Origin: Thermococcus sp. Bubb.Bath
GTDB taxonomy: Archaea > Methanobacteriota_B > Thermococci > Thermococcales > Thermococcaceae
Direction of reading: 5' to 3'
DNA: 64,000 nt
NCBI RefSeq assembly: GCF_012027595.1
Contig: NZ_SNUR01000001.1
Coordinates: 682,001-746,000 of the forward strand
Shown in pieces: positions 16,437-25,875 of this stretch. The first letter of the stretch is position 1, and every line of letters starts with the position of its first letter. Both the position numbers and the translations under genes were made by a program. A model generated the notes under the pieces. The model did not search any database and had not been told where the DNA came from. It saw only the letters and a program-made list of their open reading frames with translations.

Positions 16437-17381
16437 TTACAAAACACCCAACAACTCAAGGTCGGTTGCTCTCTCTATCGGCAGAGCATCGTAGCCGAGT
16501 CCCCGAAGGATCCTCGCGAACTCCTCCGCAAAACCATAGACTGTGAAGATTTTCTCCGGGTTAACCCTCTCAACTATCCTCATCAGCTCCCAGAAATCTG
16601 CATGGTTACTCAGCTTAAGCTTTCCAAAACCGGAGACAGTGAGCTCCCACGGCGAGAGGGAGTTTTCTGGACGGGGTGAACAGTACGAGCGGAGGATTAC
16701 ATCCCCATCGGCAGCAACGTTGTTGAACCTTATCCCGAATTTTTCATACACCCTCGAAACTTTTCTAATCTCCCTGCTCGGCCTAACGGTTATGCCGTGT
16801 ACGTCGAGTATCTTCATAACCTCTTGAGCCTTTCCCATCTGGTTGACGTAGAGGGTCGGCCTCTTCCCCCTATCGAGGGCTTCCTCAACGAAGGCGACCA
16901 GCTTCTTCTCGGCTTCCCTTGGCGACGGAAAGGTGAAGTGAGGAACCCCAAAGGTCGCCTCGATCACCAGAAAGTCCGCCTGGGGAAAACGGGCCTTTTC
17001 GGCAGTTCTCAGCTTGAACCACTTGGTGTCCCCAGTGTAGAGAAGCGTGCCGTTTTCCAGCCAGAGCTTTATCCCTGCCGAACCGAGCATGTGGCCGGCC
17101 GGATAGAGCTTTGCCTTGAAATCGCCTATGTAGAAGGTTTTCCCAAAGGGAACCTCCCTGTAAAAGCCACCCTTCCTCAGGTGGCTGAGGTATTTTGTTG
17201 CCTTCGTGGCGAAGATAACCTCACCACTGACGAAGTGATCCGTGTGAGCGTGGCTCTGAAAGGCAAACCGTGCCGAGCTGTCGAGGCCGACGTTTCGTAT
17301 TATCATTGTTAACAAGTAGGGCGCATCCAATAATAGGGTTTCTCTAGAACTTTCGGATTCTCGATCTCGATGGCGTTTCAT
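16437..17381 (-). CDS. MBL-fold exonuclease-like protein (SNM1/Ysh1-like)
   Basis: The product has 314 residues. The metallo-beta-lactamase motif HAHTDH is near residue 43, followed by PAGHMLGSAGIKL, LLYTGDTKWF and SNHADFWEL, the pattern of the beta-CASP-related/DNA-ligase-associated exonuclease group. It would cut nucleic acid with two zinc ions. A TATA-like element lies only about 12 nt before the first ATG (17381), so the true start may be further inside, for example near the MIIRNVGL methionine. The promoter region is shared with the divergent ATPase gene. Confidence 0.75.
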   Translation of the reverse strand: MKRHRDRESESSRETLLLDAPYLLTMIIRNVGLDSSARFAFQSHAHTDHFVSGEVIFATKATKYLSHLRKGGFYREVPFGKTFYIGDFKAKLYPAGHMLGSAGIKLWLENGTLLYTGDTKWFKLRTAEKARFPQADFLVIEATFGVPHFTFPSPREAEKKLVAFVEEALDRGKRPTLYVNQMGKAQEVMKILDVHGITVRPSREIRKVSRVYEKFGIRFNNVAADGDVILRSYCSPRPENSLSPWELTVSGFGKLKLSNHADFWELMRIVERVNPEKIFTVYGFAEEFARILRGLGYDALPIERATDLELLGVL

Positions 17382-17390
17382 GGGAAAGGC

Positions 17391-17419
17391 TTAAATAGTT
17401 ATAGACTGAGTATAATACT
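17391..17419 (+). promoter_or_regulatory. Leaderless promoter of first archaeal ATPase
   Basis: CTTAAATAG (17393-17401) lies about 24 nt before the ATG at 17420, so transcription would start at or next to the start codon. The sequence TTAAATAGTT then GTATAATACT just before the ATG recurs at the paralogous gene at 18863. No ribosome binding site is visible. Confidence 0.65.
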
Positions 17420-18793
17420 ATGTTGATAACTTTCATTGATAGGGAGAAAGAGCTCGACTTCATGGAGTCCCTCTGGCAAAAGGAGAACTCCTTCCTCCCG
17501 ATCTACGGCAGGAGGAGGGTTGGAAAGACCCGCCTGGTGAAGGAGTCCATCGGGGGAAAGCCTTCAGTCTACTACCTCGCGAGGAACAGCACCTACCGCG
17601 ACAACCTGCTGGAGTTCTCAAGAGGGGTTCTTGAGAAATACCCAAGCCCCTACCTCACCCCCTCCTCTTTCTCAAGCTTCGCCGACGTTTTCAGGTATCT
17701 TAGCGAGAAGGGGAAACTCATCGTGGTCATCGACGAGTTCCCCTACCTCATCCAGTCCGACAAAAAGGTTCTGAGCGAGTGCCAGTACATAGTGGACGAG
17801 GTCGTGAGGAACTCTAAAATCCACCTCATCCTCGTCGGTTCCAGCGTTGGCATGATGGAGGAGCACGTTTTGAGCCAGAAAACCCCTCTCTACGGGAGGA
17901 GGGACGGGCAGATAAGGCTCCAGCCTCTGGACTTCTTCAGCTCTTGGAAGCTCTTGGGGGTTGACATGGAAGAGGCCGTGAAGATATACGGGGTAACTGG
18001 GGGAATTCCCGCCTACCTTCTCCTCTTCAGCGGCTTTGAGGACGTTAAGGAGGTGGCATTCGCAAAGCAGGGCTTCCTCTACGCGGAGGGGGACTTCCTC
18101 CTCTCGAGCGAGCTGAGGGAGCCGAGGGTTTACAAGCTGATCCTCAAGGCCGTTGCTGAGGGAAGGAGGCGCTTCAACGAGATAAGCACCTTCACAGGAA
18201 TCCCTCGCTCCAATCTCTTCAAGTACGTTGAAGTGCTTGAAAGGCTCGGCTTCCTCAGGCGCGAGGTTCCCGTAACTGCCCCGCCGAAGACCAAGAACAC
18301 GCGCTATGCTATAGCTGACAACTACGTGGCCTTCTACTTCCGCTTCGTCGAGCGTTATAGAAACGAGGTCGAGCTTGAGAGCCTCGACTTCTGGGGGGAG
18401 TTCCTTGAGGATTACAACCGCTACCTCGGGGAGGTTTTCGAAGGGGTTGCCAGGGAGTTCCTTCTGAGGTTAAACCGAGCCGGAAAGCTTCCTTTTAAGT
18501 TCACCAGGATTGGAAAGTGGTGGCATAAAGGAGAAGAGATAGACCTCGTCGCCCTCAACGAGAAGGAGAGGGAGGTGCTCTTCGTTGAAGTGAAGTGGAA
18601 AGACCTCAAAGAACGGGAAGCGAGAGGAATCTTGAAGGACTTGGAGAGAAAGGGGGAACTCGTTGGACTGGACGGATGGGAGAAAGGCTACGGGCTAATA
18701 GCAAAGGAAGTTGAGGGGAAAGAGAGGCTTAGAGAGGACGGCTGGTTAGTCTGGGACTTGGAAGACATTCGCAGAGTGCCCTCTGAGAGATAA
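17420..18793 (+). CDS. Archaeal ATPase with C-terminal DUF234 nuclease-like domain (copy 1)
   Basis: The product has 457 residues. A STAND/MNS-type archaeal ATPase domain opens the protein: FIDREKELDF, P-loop GRRRVGKTRLV, Walker B VVIDEFPYL, sensor VGSSVGMME. A winged-helix region follows (FNEISTFTGIPRSNLFKYVEVLERLGF). The C terminus is DUF234 with RIGKWWHKGEEIDLVALN and EVLFVEVKWK, whose E-x-D and E-V-K residues match a PD-(D/E)XK nuclease site. The role is unknown in spite of the family's spread in archaea; defence or mobile-element control are suggestions only. It is a tandem paralogue of the next gene. Confidence 0.85.
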   Translation: MLITFIDREKELDFMESLWQKENSFLPIYGRRRVGKTRLVKESIGGKPSVYYLARNSTYRDNLLEFSRGVLEKYPSPYLTPSSFSSFADVFRYLSEKGKLIVVIDEFPYLIQSDKKVLSECQYIVDEVVRNSKIHLILVGSSVGMMEEHVLSQKTPLYGRRDGQIRLQPLDFFSSWKLLGVDMEEAVKIYGVTGGIPAYLLLFSGFEDVKEVAFAKQGFLYAEGDFLLSSELREPRVYKLILKAVAEGRRRFNEISTFTGIPRSNLFKYVEVLERLGFLRREVPVTAPPKTKNTRYAIADNYVAFYFRFVERYRNEVELESLDFWGEFLEDYNRYLGEVFEGVAREFLLRLNRAGKLPFKFTRIGKWWHKGEEIDLVALNEKEREVLFVEVKWKDLKEREARGILKDLERKGELVGLDGWEKGYGLIAKEVEGKERLREDGWLVWDLEDIRRVPSER

Positions 18794-18828
18794 TTGAAGC
18801 GTTCTATCTCGCCAGCATGATAACCGGA

Positions 18829-18862
18829 ATCTTTAAATAGTTGAAGCGCGGGTATTATACTC
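18829..18862 (+). promoter_or_regulatory. Leaderless promoter of second archaeal ATPase
   Basis: CTTTAAATAG (18832-18841) lies about 26 nt before the ATG at 18863 and is followed by GTATTATACTC. It has the same order and spacing of elements as the promoter of the paralogue at 17420. Confidence 0.65.
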
Positions 18863-20254
18863 ATGAGTAGACAAAAGTTCGTGGACAGGGAGAGGGAGCT
18901 GGCCTTCCTGGAGGAGAGGTACTCCTCTGGAGATGCAGAACTCCTGATAATCTACGGCAGGAGGAGAATCGGAAAGACCGAGCTCCTCCTGCGCTTCGCG
19001 AGGGACAAGGAGCACGTCTACTTTCTGGCGAGCGAGAAACCTTACAGGGACAACCTCCGCGAGCTTCAGAGGATGATGGGGAAATCCCTTGGGGACAAGC
19101 TATTTTCGAGGATAGAGTTCGGCGATATAGACGAGCTCCTCATCGAGTTCTCAAAGAGGGTAAACGGGAGAAGGGTGGTTCTCATAATAGACGAGTTTCC
19201 GTACCTCATTGAGCGCTATAAGCCAGTATTGTCTCTCATCCAGCGGGCCTGGGATATGGAGCTCTCGAAGAGCGACCTGATGCTGATCCTCTGCGGGTCG
19301 AGCGTTTCCTCAATGGAGACCGAGGCCCTCGGCTACAAAAGCCCCCTCTACGGCAGGAGAACGGGCCAGTGGAGGGTGGATGAGCTGCCATTCTGGAGCC
19401 TGAGGGAGTTCTTCCCTGATTATTCCGCCGAGGATCTCGTGAAGGTTTATGGAGTTCTCGGAGGAATTCCAGCCTACCTCATCCGCTTTGACCCAGAAAA
19501 GAGCTTCGATGAAAACGTGATAGAGAGGGTTCTCTCGAAGGGGGCTTTCCTCTACGAAGAGGCCGAAATACTCCTGAAAGAAGAGGTGCGGGAGCCGGCG
19601 AACTACTTCGCCATACTCCAGGCGGTTGCGGGCGGGAGGAGCAGATTTGGGGAGATAGTGAACGCCACCGGGCTTGACAAGAGCCTCGTGTCGAAGTACC
19701 TAAACGTCCTTGAAAAACTTGGAATGGTGGAACGGGAGGTTCCCGTCACCGCCTCAAGGAAGGAGGCATTAAAGCGGGGCCGGTACTCGATAACGGACAA
19801 CTATCTCGCTTTCTGGTTCCGCTACGTTTTCCCGAACAGGAGCTACCTTGAGGCAGGGATGGGCCGGGAAGTCTGGGAGCGCTCAAGGGGGGACTTCAAC
19901 GAGTACATGGGGGCGGTCTTTGAGCGCCTCTTGAGGAAGCCGGAGGTCTTCACAAGGCTGACCGGCTTTGGGTTCACTAAAATCGGCCGCTGGTGGCATA
20001 AGGGGGAAGAGATTGACCTAGTTGCCTTAAACGAGAATGAAAGGAAGGTCCTTTTCGTCGAGGTAAAGTGGAAGGAGCTGAGGGAGCGGGAGGCGATGGG
20101 GATTTTGAAGGACTTGAAGAGGAAGGCTGAACTTATTGGACTTGATGATTGGGGGAAGCATTACTGGCTGGTTGCTAAAAAGGTCGAAGGGAAGGAAACG
20201 CTTAGGAAAGAGGGCTGGCTTGTATGGGATTTGGGGGATTTTGAAGCCCTTTAA
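18863..20254 (+). CDS. Archaeal ATPase with C-terminal DUF234 nuclease-like domain (copy 2)
   Basis: The product has 463 residues, co-linear with the gene before it. It has FVDRERELAFLEERY, P-loop GRRRIGKTELLL, Walker B LIIDEFPYL, sensor CGSSVSSME, the winged helix FGEIVNATGLDKSLVSKYLNVL, and the DUF234 end KIGRWWHKGEEIDLVALN with VLFVEVKWKEL. The C-terminal domains of the two copies are nearly identical in places, while the middle parts differ, which suggests an old duplication with either conversion or strong constraint at the end. Its 3' end overlaps the convergent radical SAM gene by 4 nt. Confidence 0.85.
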   Translation: MSRQKFVDRERELAFLEERYSSGDAELLIIYGRRRIGKTELLLRFARDKEHVYFLASEKPYRDNLRELQRMMGKSLGDKLFSRIEFGDIDELLIEFSKRVNGRRVVLIIDEFPYLIERYKPVLSLIQRAWDMELSKSDLMLILCGSSVSSMETEALGYKSPLYGRRTGQWRVDELPFWSLREFFPDYSAEDLVKVYGVLGGIPAYLIRFDPEKSFDENVIERVLSKGAFLYEEAEILLKEEVREPANYFAILQAVAGGRSRFGEIVNATGLDKSLVSKYLNVLEKLGMVEREVPVTASRKEALKRGRYSITDNYLAFWFRYVFPNRSYLEAGMGREVWERSRGDFNEYMGAVFERLLRKPEVFTRLTGFGFTKIGRWWHKGEEIDLVALNENERKVLFVEVKWKELREREAMGILKDLKRKAELIGLDDWGKHYWLVAKKVEGKETLRKEGWLVWDLGDFEAL

Positions 20255-21454
20255 GATGTCCACCCAGCCTCCAGCCGGCAGTTTGGGGCCGGCTCGTTGA
20301 TGCTCCCCCTGAAGAGGAGCGCCTCCCCAGGACAGCCGCCCCTGCACCGCGGGAAGAGCGGACAGGATTCACACCTCGTCCCCGTTAAGTTCCTCTTCAG
20401 CTTCTCCCACTCCTTCTTCCTCCAGATCTCTATCAGGCTCTCCTCCCTAACGCTCCCCATTCTAAAGGACGGGTGCCTGAGGATCAAGCAGGGATAAACG
20501 TCCCCCGTCGATGAGATGAAGACCTGGGAAGTCCCGGCCTCGCAGGAGTAAAGGGAGTCGGGTTTTACAGGCAGGGGGTCACCCAAAGTTCCACCAAAAA
20601 CCGGCGTGTCGAGGCCGAGCCTTCTGAGCCTTTCAACCGTCTCCAGGTACTCTCCATAAGGAACCCTTTCCTTCAGCCTTCCAAGCGGGACTCCCCAGCC
20701 GACGTTGAAGGAGGAAACGCCAAGTTCATCAACGAAGCGGTAGAGTTCCTCGGTGTTGTTCCTGTTCTCCAGAATGAGCGTGAAGGCCACGCTCACCTTA
20801 ATCCCTTCACTGAGGAGTGCTCTTATCCCCCCTGACGGCTTTCTCAAAACTCCCCTTCCCCCTAATTTTGTCGTTAACTTCTCTTGTCCCGTCGAGGGAA
20901 ACTTGGACTTCATCCCACTCATCAAGGAGGGAGGCGAGCCTTTCGGCATTCTCCTCCAGCAGGGTGCCGTTGGTGAGTACCCTAACCGCCAAATCTCTCT
21001 CCTTCGCGCGGGGGAGGATTTCAAAGAAGCCCGGGTGAGTTAAAGGTTCCCCGCCGGTGAGTGTGAGCCTTATCGCGTATTCGCTGATTTCGTCAACGAG
21101 TTTGAGCCACTCTTCAGTTTTCAGCTCGTTTGGCAGTGGTTCGCCGGCGGCGACTATGCAGTGGGTGCAGTGGAGGTTGCAGCCCCTCGTCAGCTCGAAT
21201 ATCACTGAGGCTGGGCTTGAGAGCCTCTCTTTTATTATTCCAAGGGGGTTGAGGTGGCCGATGAAGTCGTTTAGGGTGTATTTCTTCCCGTTATAAGCCT
21301 TCATTTCTTCGATGAGCTTCAGGCCTTCCTTGCTCTTCTCTTTCACCTCTCGGTACTCTTCCTCGTCGAGCTGGAATACTCCACCGCTTTCAGGACAGTA
21401 GGCTAAGGCACCGCCTACTTTTGGCTCGTGGAAGAGAAATGGAATCCCCCTCAT
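20251..21454 (-). pseudogene. Radical SAM/SPASM protein broken by a one-base frameshift
   Basis: Two overlapping frames together make one radical SAM protein of about 400 residues. The first half has the cluster motif GCNLHCTHC, LTGGEPLTHPGFFEI and VQVSLDG. The second half continues with SVAFTLILENRNNTEELYRF and a SPASM domain, CEAGTSQVF, GDVYPCLILRHP, GTRCESCPLFPRCRGGCPG. The frame changes inside a run of six G (six C on the plus strand at 20827-20832); five would restore the frame across EKAVRG-IRALLSEG. The start is ATG 21454 after GAGTGATG. Either an assembly error, a recent pseudogene, or slippage-prone expression. Relatives act in peptide modification or heme/PQQ-like pathways. Confidence 0.8.
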
Positions 21455-21552
21455 TGTCACATCACTCAGGTTAAATCCGCCTCTCACCTTAAGTTCATTA
21501 TCCTTCCGAAACCTTTAACTAATTTCGTTTCGATAGGTCTCTGGGTGTTGAG

Positions 21553-22491
21553 ATGGAAACCTACGTAATCGAGACCGACAAGCTCACCAAGTTCTTCGGC
21601 AAGAGGAACGTGGTTTACCACCTCAACCTAATGGTTCCAGAGGGAGCCGTCTACGGGTTTCTCGGACCGAACGGCGCTGGAAAAACGACCACGATAAAGA
21701 TGCTGACTGGTGCGTTAAAGGCCACCTATGGCGAGATCAGGATTTTTGGCATGGATATGCCTCGCGAGAGGGTTGAAATCATGAAGTACGTTGGCTACAT
21801 GCCTGAGAGGCCGATAGCCTATGAGGACATGACGATCTTCGATTTCCTCGTTTACATGGGCCGTTTGAAGGGCCTTCCCAAGGAGGAGGCAGTCCGCGAG
21901 GCGAGGGATCTGATGGCATACGCGGGGGTTGGAAAGCTGGCCTTTAACAAGATAAAGGAGCTCTCCAGCGGCCAGAGGCAGAGGGTAACCTTTGCAATGG
22001 CATTAATGGGGGATCCAAAGCTGCTGATCCTGGACGAGCCGACGAGCAACCTCGACCCGCTGGGGAGGATGGAGTTCATAGGCAAGGTTCTTGAGCTCGC
22101 CCGGCAGGGGAAGACCATCTTCATCAGCTCACACATAGTCAGTGAGATCGAGAGGATGTGCAACTACGTGGGGCTGATAAAGGACGGCCAGCTGATAGAG
22201 CAGGGTCGCGTTAGGGAGCTCGTGAACATTGAGAGCACGGATTACGACGTTATGGTCTCCGACAACGGAAAGCTCATCGAGTTCCTCAAGGACAAGGTCT
22301 ACGCCGTCGAAGTCTGGGAGGAGGAAGGTGTCGTTAGGGTCAAGCTGGACGAGCGCTTCATGGAGAACTTTTTCATTGACGTTCCCCTCTTCCTCTCCGA
22401 GAACAAGCTCGCCCTCAAGCTCTTCAAGCCGCACACCAGCCCGCTGGAGAGAATCCTTATGAAGCGCTTCAACCTGGGGTGGGAGGAATGA
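21553..22491 (+). CDS. ABC transporter ATP-binding protein (ABC-2 type)
   Basis: The product has 312 residues: Walker A GPNGAGKTTT, signature LSSGQRQRVT (SSGQ variant), Walker B LLILDEPTSNLDP, H-loop SSHIVSEIER. A C-terminal regulatory extension of about 90 residues follows, as in DrrA/CcmA-like ATPases. It pairs with the permease whose ATG overlaps its stop. Together they would form an exporter; the substrate is unknown. Confidence 0.92.
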   Translation: METYVIETDKLTKFFGKRNVVYHLNLMVPEGAVYGFLGPNGAGKTTTIKMLTGALKATYGEIRIFGMDMPRERVEIMKYVGYMPERPIAYEDMTIFDFLVYMGRLKGLPKEEAVREARDLMAYAGVGKLAFNKIKELSSGQRQRVTFAMALMGDPKLLILDEPTSNLDPLGRMEFIGKVLELARQGKTIFISSHIVSEIERMCNYVGLIKDGQLIEQGRVRELVNIESTDYDVMVSDNGKLIEFLKDKVYAVEVWEEEGVVRVKLDERFMENFFIDVPLFLSENKLALKLFKPHTSPLERILMKRFNLGWEE

Positions 22492-23339
22492 ATAGGACGA
22501 ATCACACTGAGAGACTTCAAAGGGTTTTGGATTCGCTGAAGAGAGCGAAGGAAAGTCCTCTATGGATAGTGTTCTCAACAGAGTTCTCTCGGTTAATGAA
22601 ATCGAGGAGGTTCAAGATTCTCTTGGCTGTGATGGTATTTCCCGCGATAATCTACCTTTTCAGCCCGAACTCGAACGGTGAGGGCATAGATGCAATGAGG
22701 AAGGCCTTTCAGGGCCTCCTGGTCGACCTGCTCCCCAACTACTGGCTGGGAATAATCGGACAGCTGATCATTATCATCCTCATGAGCGACCTCCTGGCGA
22801 GCGAGATAGACAAGGGGACTGTGAGGCTTCTGATAGCCCGGCCCGTAAGGATAAGCGAGCTGGTTGCGGGGAAGTTCCTCGCCGGCCTGGGGGTTCTTGC
22901 GGTCATGCTGGCAGCCCCCTACGTCATCATCTGGCTATACAACCCCGTTGTCTACGGTGCCGGGATGGGCGGGCTCTGGGAGAGCATGGGGGACCTCCTC
23001 CTTGCCCTCGGTGTCTCAATCCTAGTCGCCTCGCTGCTGGGGACGCTCTCCATGCTCGTGTCTGTGGCGATTTCACGCCCCCTCTACGCTTCCCTAACAA
23101 CCTTCGGAGTGATCTTCCTCCTTCAGTTTATCCTGCCCCAGGTACCCTATGTTCACGACCCTCGCCAATACACGCTGGGGTATCAAACGGTGGTTCTCCT
23201 CAAGGGGAGCTTTGATAAGGTCAACCTCTCGGCTTTTTCCGGGCATCCCTCAACTACGTTCATATCGTTCGTGGCCATGATTCTGGCTCTGCTCCTTCTG
23301 ACGTGGGGGGCGATGATGAGGAGGGAATTCCCGGACTGA
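22488..23339 (+). CDS. ABC-2 type transporter permease
   Basis: The product has 283 residues and starts by an ATGA overlap with the ATPase gene. After a charged N-terminal helix there are six hydrophobic segments, beginning with FKILLAVMVFPAIIYLF. The segment DKGTVRLLIARPVRISELVAGKFLAG is the typical ABC-2 coupling region. The ending LLLTWGAMMRREFPD is a short cytoplasmic tail. Inner-membrane export partner of the upstream ATPase. Confidence 0.88.
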   Translation: MNRTNHTERLQRVLDSLKRAKESPLWIVFSTEFSRLMKSRRFKILLAVMVFPAIIYLFSPNSNGEGIDAMRKAFQGLLVDLLPNYWLGIIGQLIIIILMSDLLASEIDKGTVRLLIARPVRISELVAGKFLAGLGVLAVMLAAPYVIIWLYNPVVYGAGMGGLWESMGDLLLALGVSILVASLLGTLSMLVSVAISRPLYASLTTFGVIFLLQFILPQVPYVHDPRQYTLGYQTVVLLKGSFDKVNLSAFSGHPSTTFISFVAMILALLLLTWGAMMRREFPD

Positions 23340-23420
23340 TGGACAATTTATCCAACATCAAGGGCTTCCTTGAGGTATGTAAAAGGTTTTTATAGTTCGG
23401 AGGCAAATTCATCTCAGGTG

Positions 23421-25112
23421 ATGACGGTGACGTTCGATAAGGAGAAACTCAAGAAGATTAAGGAAGAGGAGAAGCGCTGGGAAGAAACGACCGTTAAACA
23501 GTTCATAAGCAAGAGGCCGGAGAGAAAGGAGAAGTTCATGACGGATGATGGCTTCGAGATAAAGCGCCTCTACACTCCCGCTGACCTTGAAGACTGGGAC
23601 TACCTCGAAGAACTCGGCTTCCCCGGTGAATATCCCTTTACCCGCGGCGTTTACGCAACGATGTACCGGGGCAGGTTCTGGACGATGAGGCAGTACGCAG
23701 GCTTCGGAACGGCAGAGGAGAGCAACAAGCGCTACAAGTACCTCCTTGAGCAGGGCCAGACGGGTCTTAGTGTTGCCTTCGACCTGCCGACCCAGATAGG
23801 CTACGACTCCGACGACCCGATGGCGGAGGGCGAAGTTGGAAAAGTCGGAGTTGCAATCGATTCACTCTGGGACATGAGGGTTCTCTTTGACGGAATCCCG
23901 CTTGACAAGGTTTCCACCTCAATGACCATCAACTCAACCGCCGCCAACCTTCTGGCCATGTACATCCTCGTTGCGGAGGAGAAGGGGATAAAGCCGGAAC
24001 AGCTCCGCGGAACCGTCCAGAACGACATCCTGAAGGAGTACATAGCGAGGGGAACCTACATCTTTCCGCCGCAGCCGAGCATGAGGCTCACAACCGACAT
24101 CATAATGTACTGCGCTGAGAAGGTTCCCAAGTGGAACTCGATAAGCATAAGCGGCTACCACATAAGAGAAGCCGGTGCAAACGCCGTTCAGGAGGTCGCT
24201 TTCACCCTCGCCGACGGTATCGAGTACGTCAAGGCCGTCATCGACAGGGGAATGGACGTTGACAAGTTCGCCCCGAGATTGAGCTTCTTCTTCAACGCCC
24301 ACAACAACTTCCTCGAGGAGATAGCCAAGTTCAGGGCGGCGAGGAAGCTCTGGGCCCACATCATGAAGGAGAAGTTCAACGCGAAGAACCCGCGCTCCAT
24401 GATGCTCCGCTTCCACACTCAGACCGCAGGCTCAACCCTCACCGCCCAGCAGCCAGAGAACAACATAGTCCGCGTGGCAATCCAGGCTTTGGCGGCCGTC
24501 CTCGGCGGAACGCAGTCCCTCCACACCAACAGCTATGATGAAGCCCTCTCACTCCCGACCGAGAAGAGTGTGAGGATAGCCCTCAGGACGCAGCAGATAA
24601 TAGCCTACGAGAGCGGCGTCGTTGACACGATAGACCCGCTCGGGGGGAGCTACTACATCGAGTGGCTCACCGACCACATCTACGACGAAGCCCTCACGTA
24701 TATCGAGAAGATAGAGAAGATGGGCGGCATGATGAGGGCCATAGAGCGCGGTTATATCCAGAAGGAGATAGCCGAGAGCGCCTACAAGTACCAGAAGGAA
24801 GTCGAGGAGAAGAAGCGCATAATCGTCGGCGTAAACGAGTTCGTAGTTGATGAGCCGCTGGATGTGGAGATACTCAAGGTAGACCCAAGCATCAGGGAGA
24901 AGCAGATTGAACGCCTTAAGAAGCTTAGGAGTGAGCGCGATGGTAAAAAGGTCGAAGAGGCACTCGACAAGCTCAGAAACGCGGCGGACACCGAGGACGA
25001 GAACCTCATGCCGTACATCATCGAGGCCCACAGGCACCTCGCCACGCTCGGAGAGGTTACCAACGTCCTCCGCGAGGTCTGGGGTGAGTACAGGGCGCCG
25101 CTGATATTCTGA
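23421..25112 (+). CDS. Methylmalonyl-CoA mutase, large (catalytic) subunit
   Basis: The product has 563 residues, the usual length of the separate archaeal alpha chain, which lacks the B12-binding domain. Motifs include [58 protein letters not shown] and [14 protein letters not shown]. It interconverts methylmalonyl-CoA and succinyl-CoA with coenzyme B12 carried by a small subunit encoded elsewhere. A TATA element TTTTTATAG ends near 23396, so the leader is very short; ATG 23421 and GTG 23427 are both possible starts. The small subunit and epimerase are not in this window. Confidence 0.93.
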   Translation: MTVTFDKEKLKKIKEEEKRWEETTVKQFISKRPERKEKFMTDDGFEIKRLYTPADLEDWDYLEELGFPGEYPFTRGVYATMYRGRFWTMRQYAGFGTAEESNKRYKYLLEQGQTGLSVAFDLPTQIGYDSDDPMAEGEVGKVGVAIDSLWDMRVLFDGIPLDKVSTSMTINSTAANLLAMYILVAEEKGIKPEQLRGTVQNDILKEYIARGTYIFPPQPSMRLTTDIIMYCAEKVPKWNSISISGYHIREAGANAVQEVAFTLADGIEYVKAVIDRGMDVDKFAPRLSFFFNAHNNFLEEIAKFRAARKLWAHIMKEKFNAKNPRSMMLRFHTQTAGSTLTAQQPENNIVRVAIQALAAVLGGTQSLHTNSYDEALSLPTEKSVRIALRTQQIIAYESGVVDTIDPLGGSYYIEWLTDHIYDEALTYIEKIEKMGGMMRAIERGYIQKEIAESAYKYQKEVEEKKRIIVGVNEFVVDEPLDVEILKVDPSIREKQIERLKKLRSERDGKKVEEALDKLRNAADTEDENLMPYIIEAHRHLATLGEVTNVLREVWGEYRAPLIF

Positions 25113-25116
25113 TGGC

Positions 25117-25137
25117 CCTTTTTGTCTTTTATTTTTA
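25117..25137. terminator. T-tract between convergent genes
   Basis: CTTTTTGTCTTTTATTTTT follows the mutase stop and would end plus-strand transcription. On the other strand the convergent ABC gene ends about 55 nt away. Confidence 0.45.
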
Positions 25138-25191
25138 GAACAGCGAACGGATAAAACGAGTGGACTAGAGATAAACAGAAAAATTCAGAAT

Positions 25192-25875
25192 TTAAACCAA
25201 AGAATCAACCAGCTTACCATATCTAAGGGAAAACTTTACGTCAGCGATCCGTATTAGAGATGGGTCGTGGGTCGTTACTACGATGGTCTTTTCGCGTTCT
25301 TTCTCACCTCTAATGACTTCAACGACCTTCTCGGAGGATTCTTCATCGAGGTAAGCAGTCGGTTCATCGAGGAGTATTGTGTTGGGATCATGTGCGAGGG
25401 ATCTAACTATAGCAACCCTTCTCGCCTCGCCGCCGCTTATCTCGTCCGACCTCTTGTCAAGGATCTTTGAAATTCCAAGTTCCTCGGCAAGCGCCCTCGC
25501 CCTACGTCTGTATTCGTCATTGAGTTTTCCTGCACCGTAGAGACCCAGTTCAATGTTCTCCCAGACACTCAGCACATTTACGAACATCGGCTGCTGAAAG
25601 GATATTCCTATGCCGCGCCTTAGCTTACGTATTTCCCCCTCAGTGAGAGAGTACACGTCGGTGTTTCCATACTTCACCTTTCCCTCCGTTGGCCTCAGCA
25701 TGGTTCCTATGCTCAGGAGGAGACTCGTCTTTCCGCTACCGCTGGGCCCGAATACCACACTGATCTTTCCCTCTTCGAACTCACCACTGAATCCATCCAG
25801 CCCAATGAACACATGTCCGTTAGTTTTATAGATAACCTTTAGATTCTCAGCAACGATCACTTCAAACACCTCCAC
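25192..25875 (-). CDS. ABC transporter ATP-binding protein (LolD/MacB-like)
   Basis: The product has 227 residues: Walker A GPSGSGKTSLL, Q-loop FQQPMFVNVLSV, signature ISGGEARRVAI, Walker B TILLDEPTAYLDEES, and the H-loop in TTHDPSL. This is the compact class that works with FtsX/MacB-type permeases. It overlaps the 3' end of the large permease gene by 19 nt and is the last gene of a three-gene operon headed by a secreted protein. Confidence 0.9.
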   Translation of the reverse strand: MEVFEVIVAENLKVIYKTNGHVFIGLDGFSGEFEEGKISVVFGPSGSGKTSLLLSIGTMLRPTEGKVKYGNTDVYSLTEGEIRKLRRGIGISFQQPMFVNVLSVWENIELGLYGAGKLNDEYRRRARALAEELGISKILDKRSDEISGGEARRVAIVRSLAHDPNTILLDEPTAYLDEESSEKVVEVIRGEKEREKTIVVTTHDPSLIRIADVKFSLRYGKLVDSLV

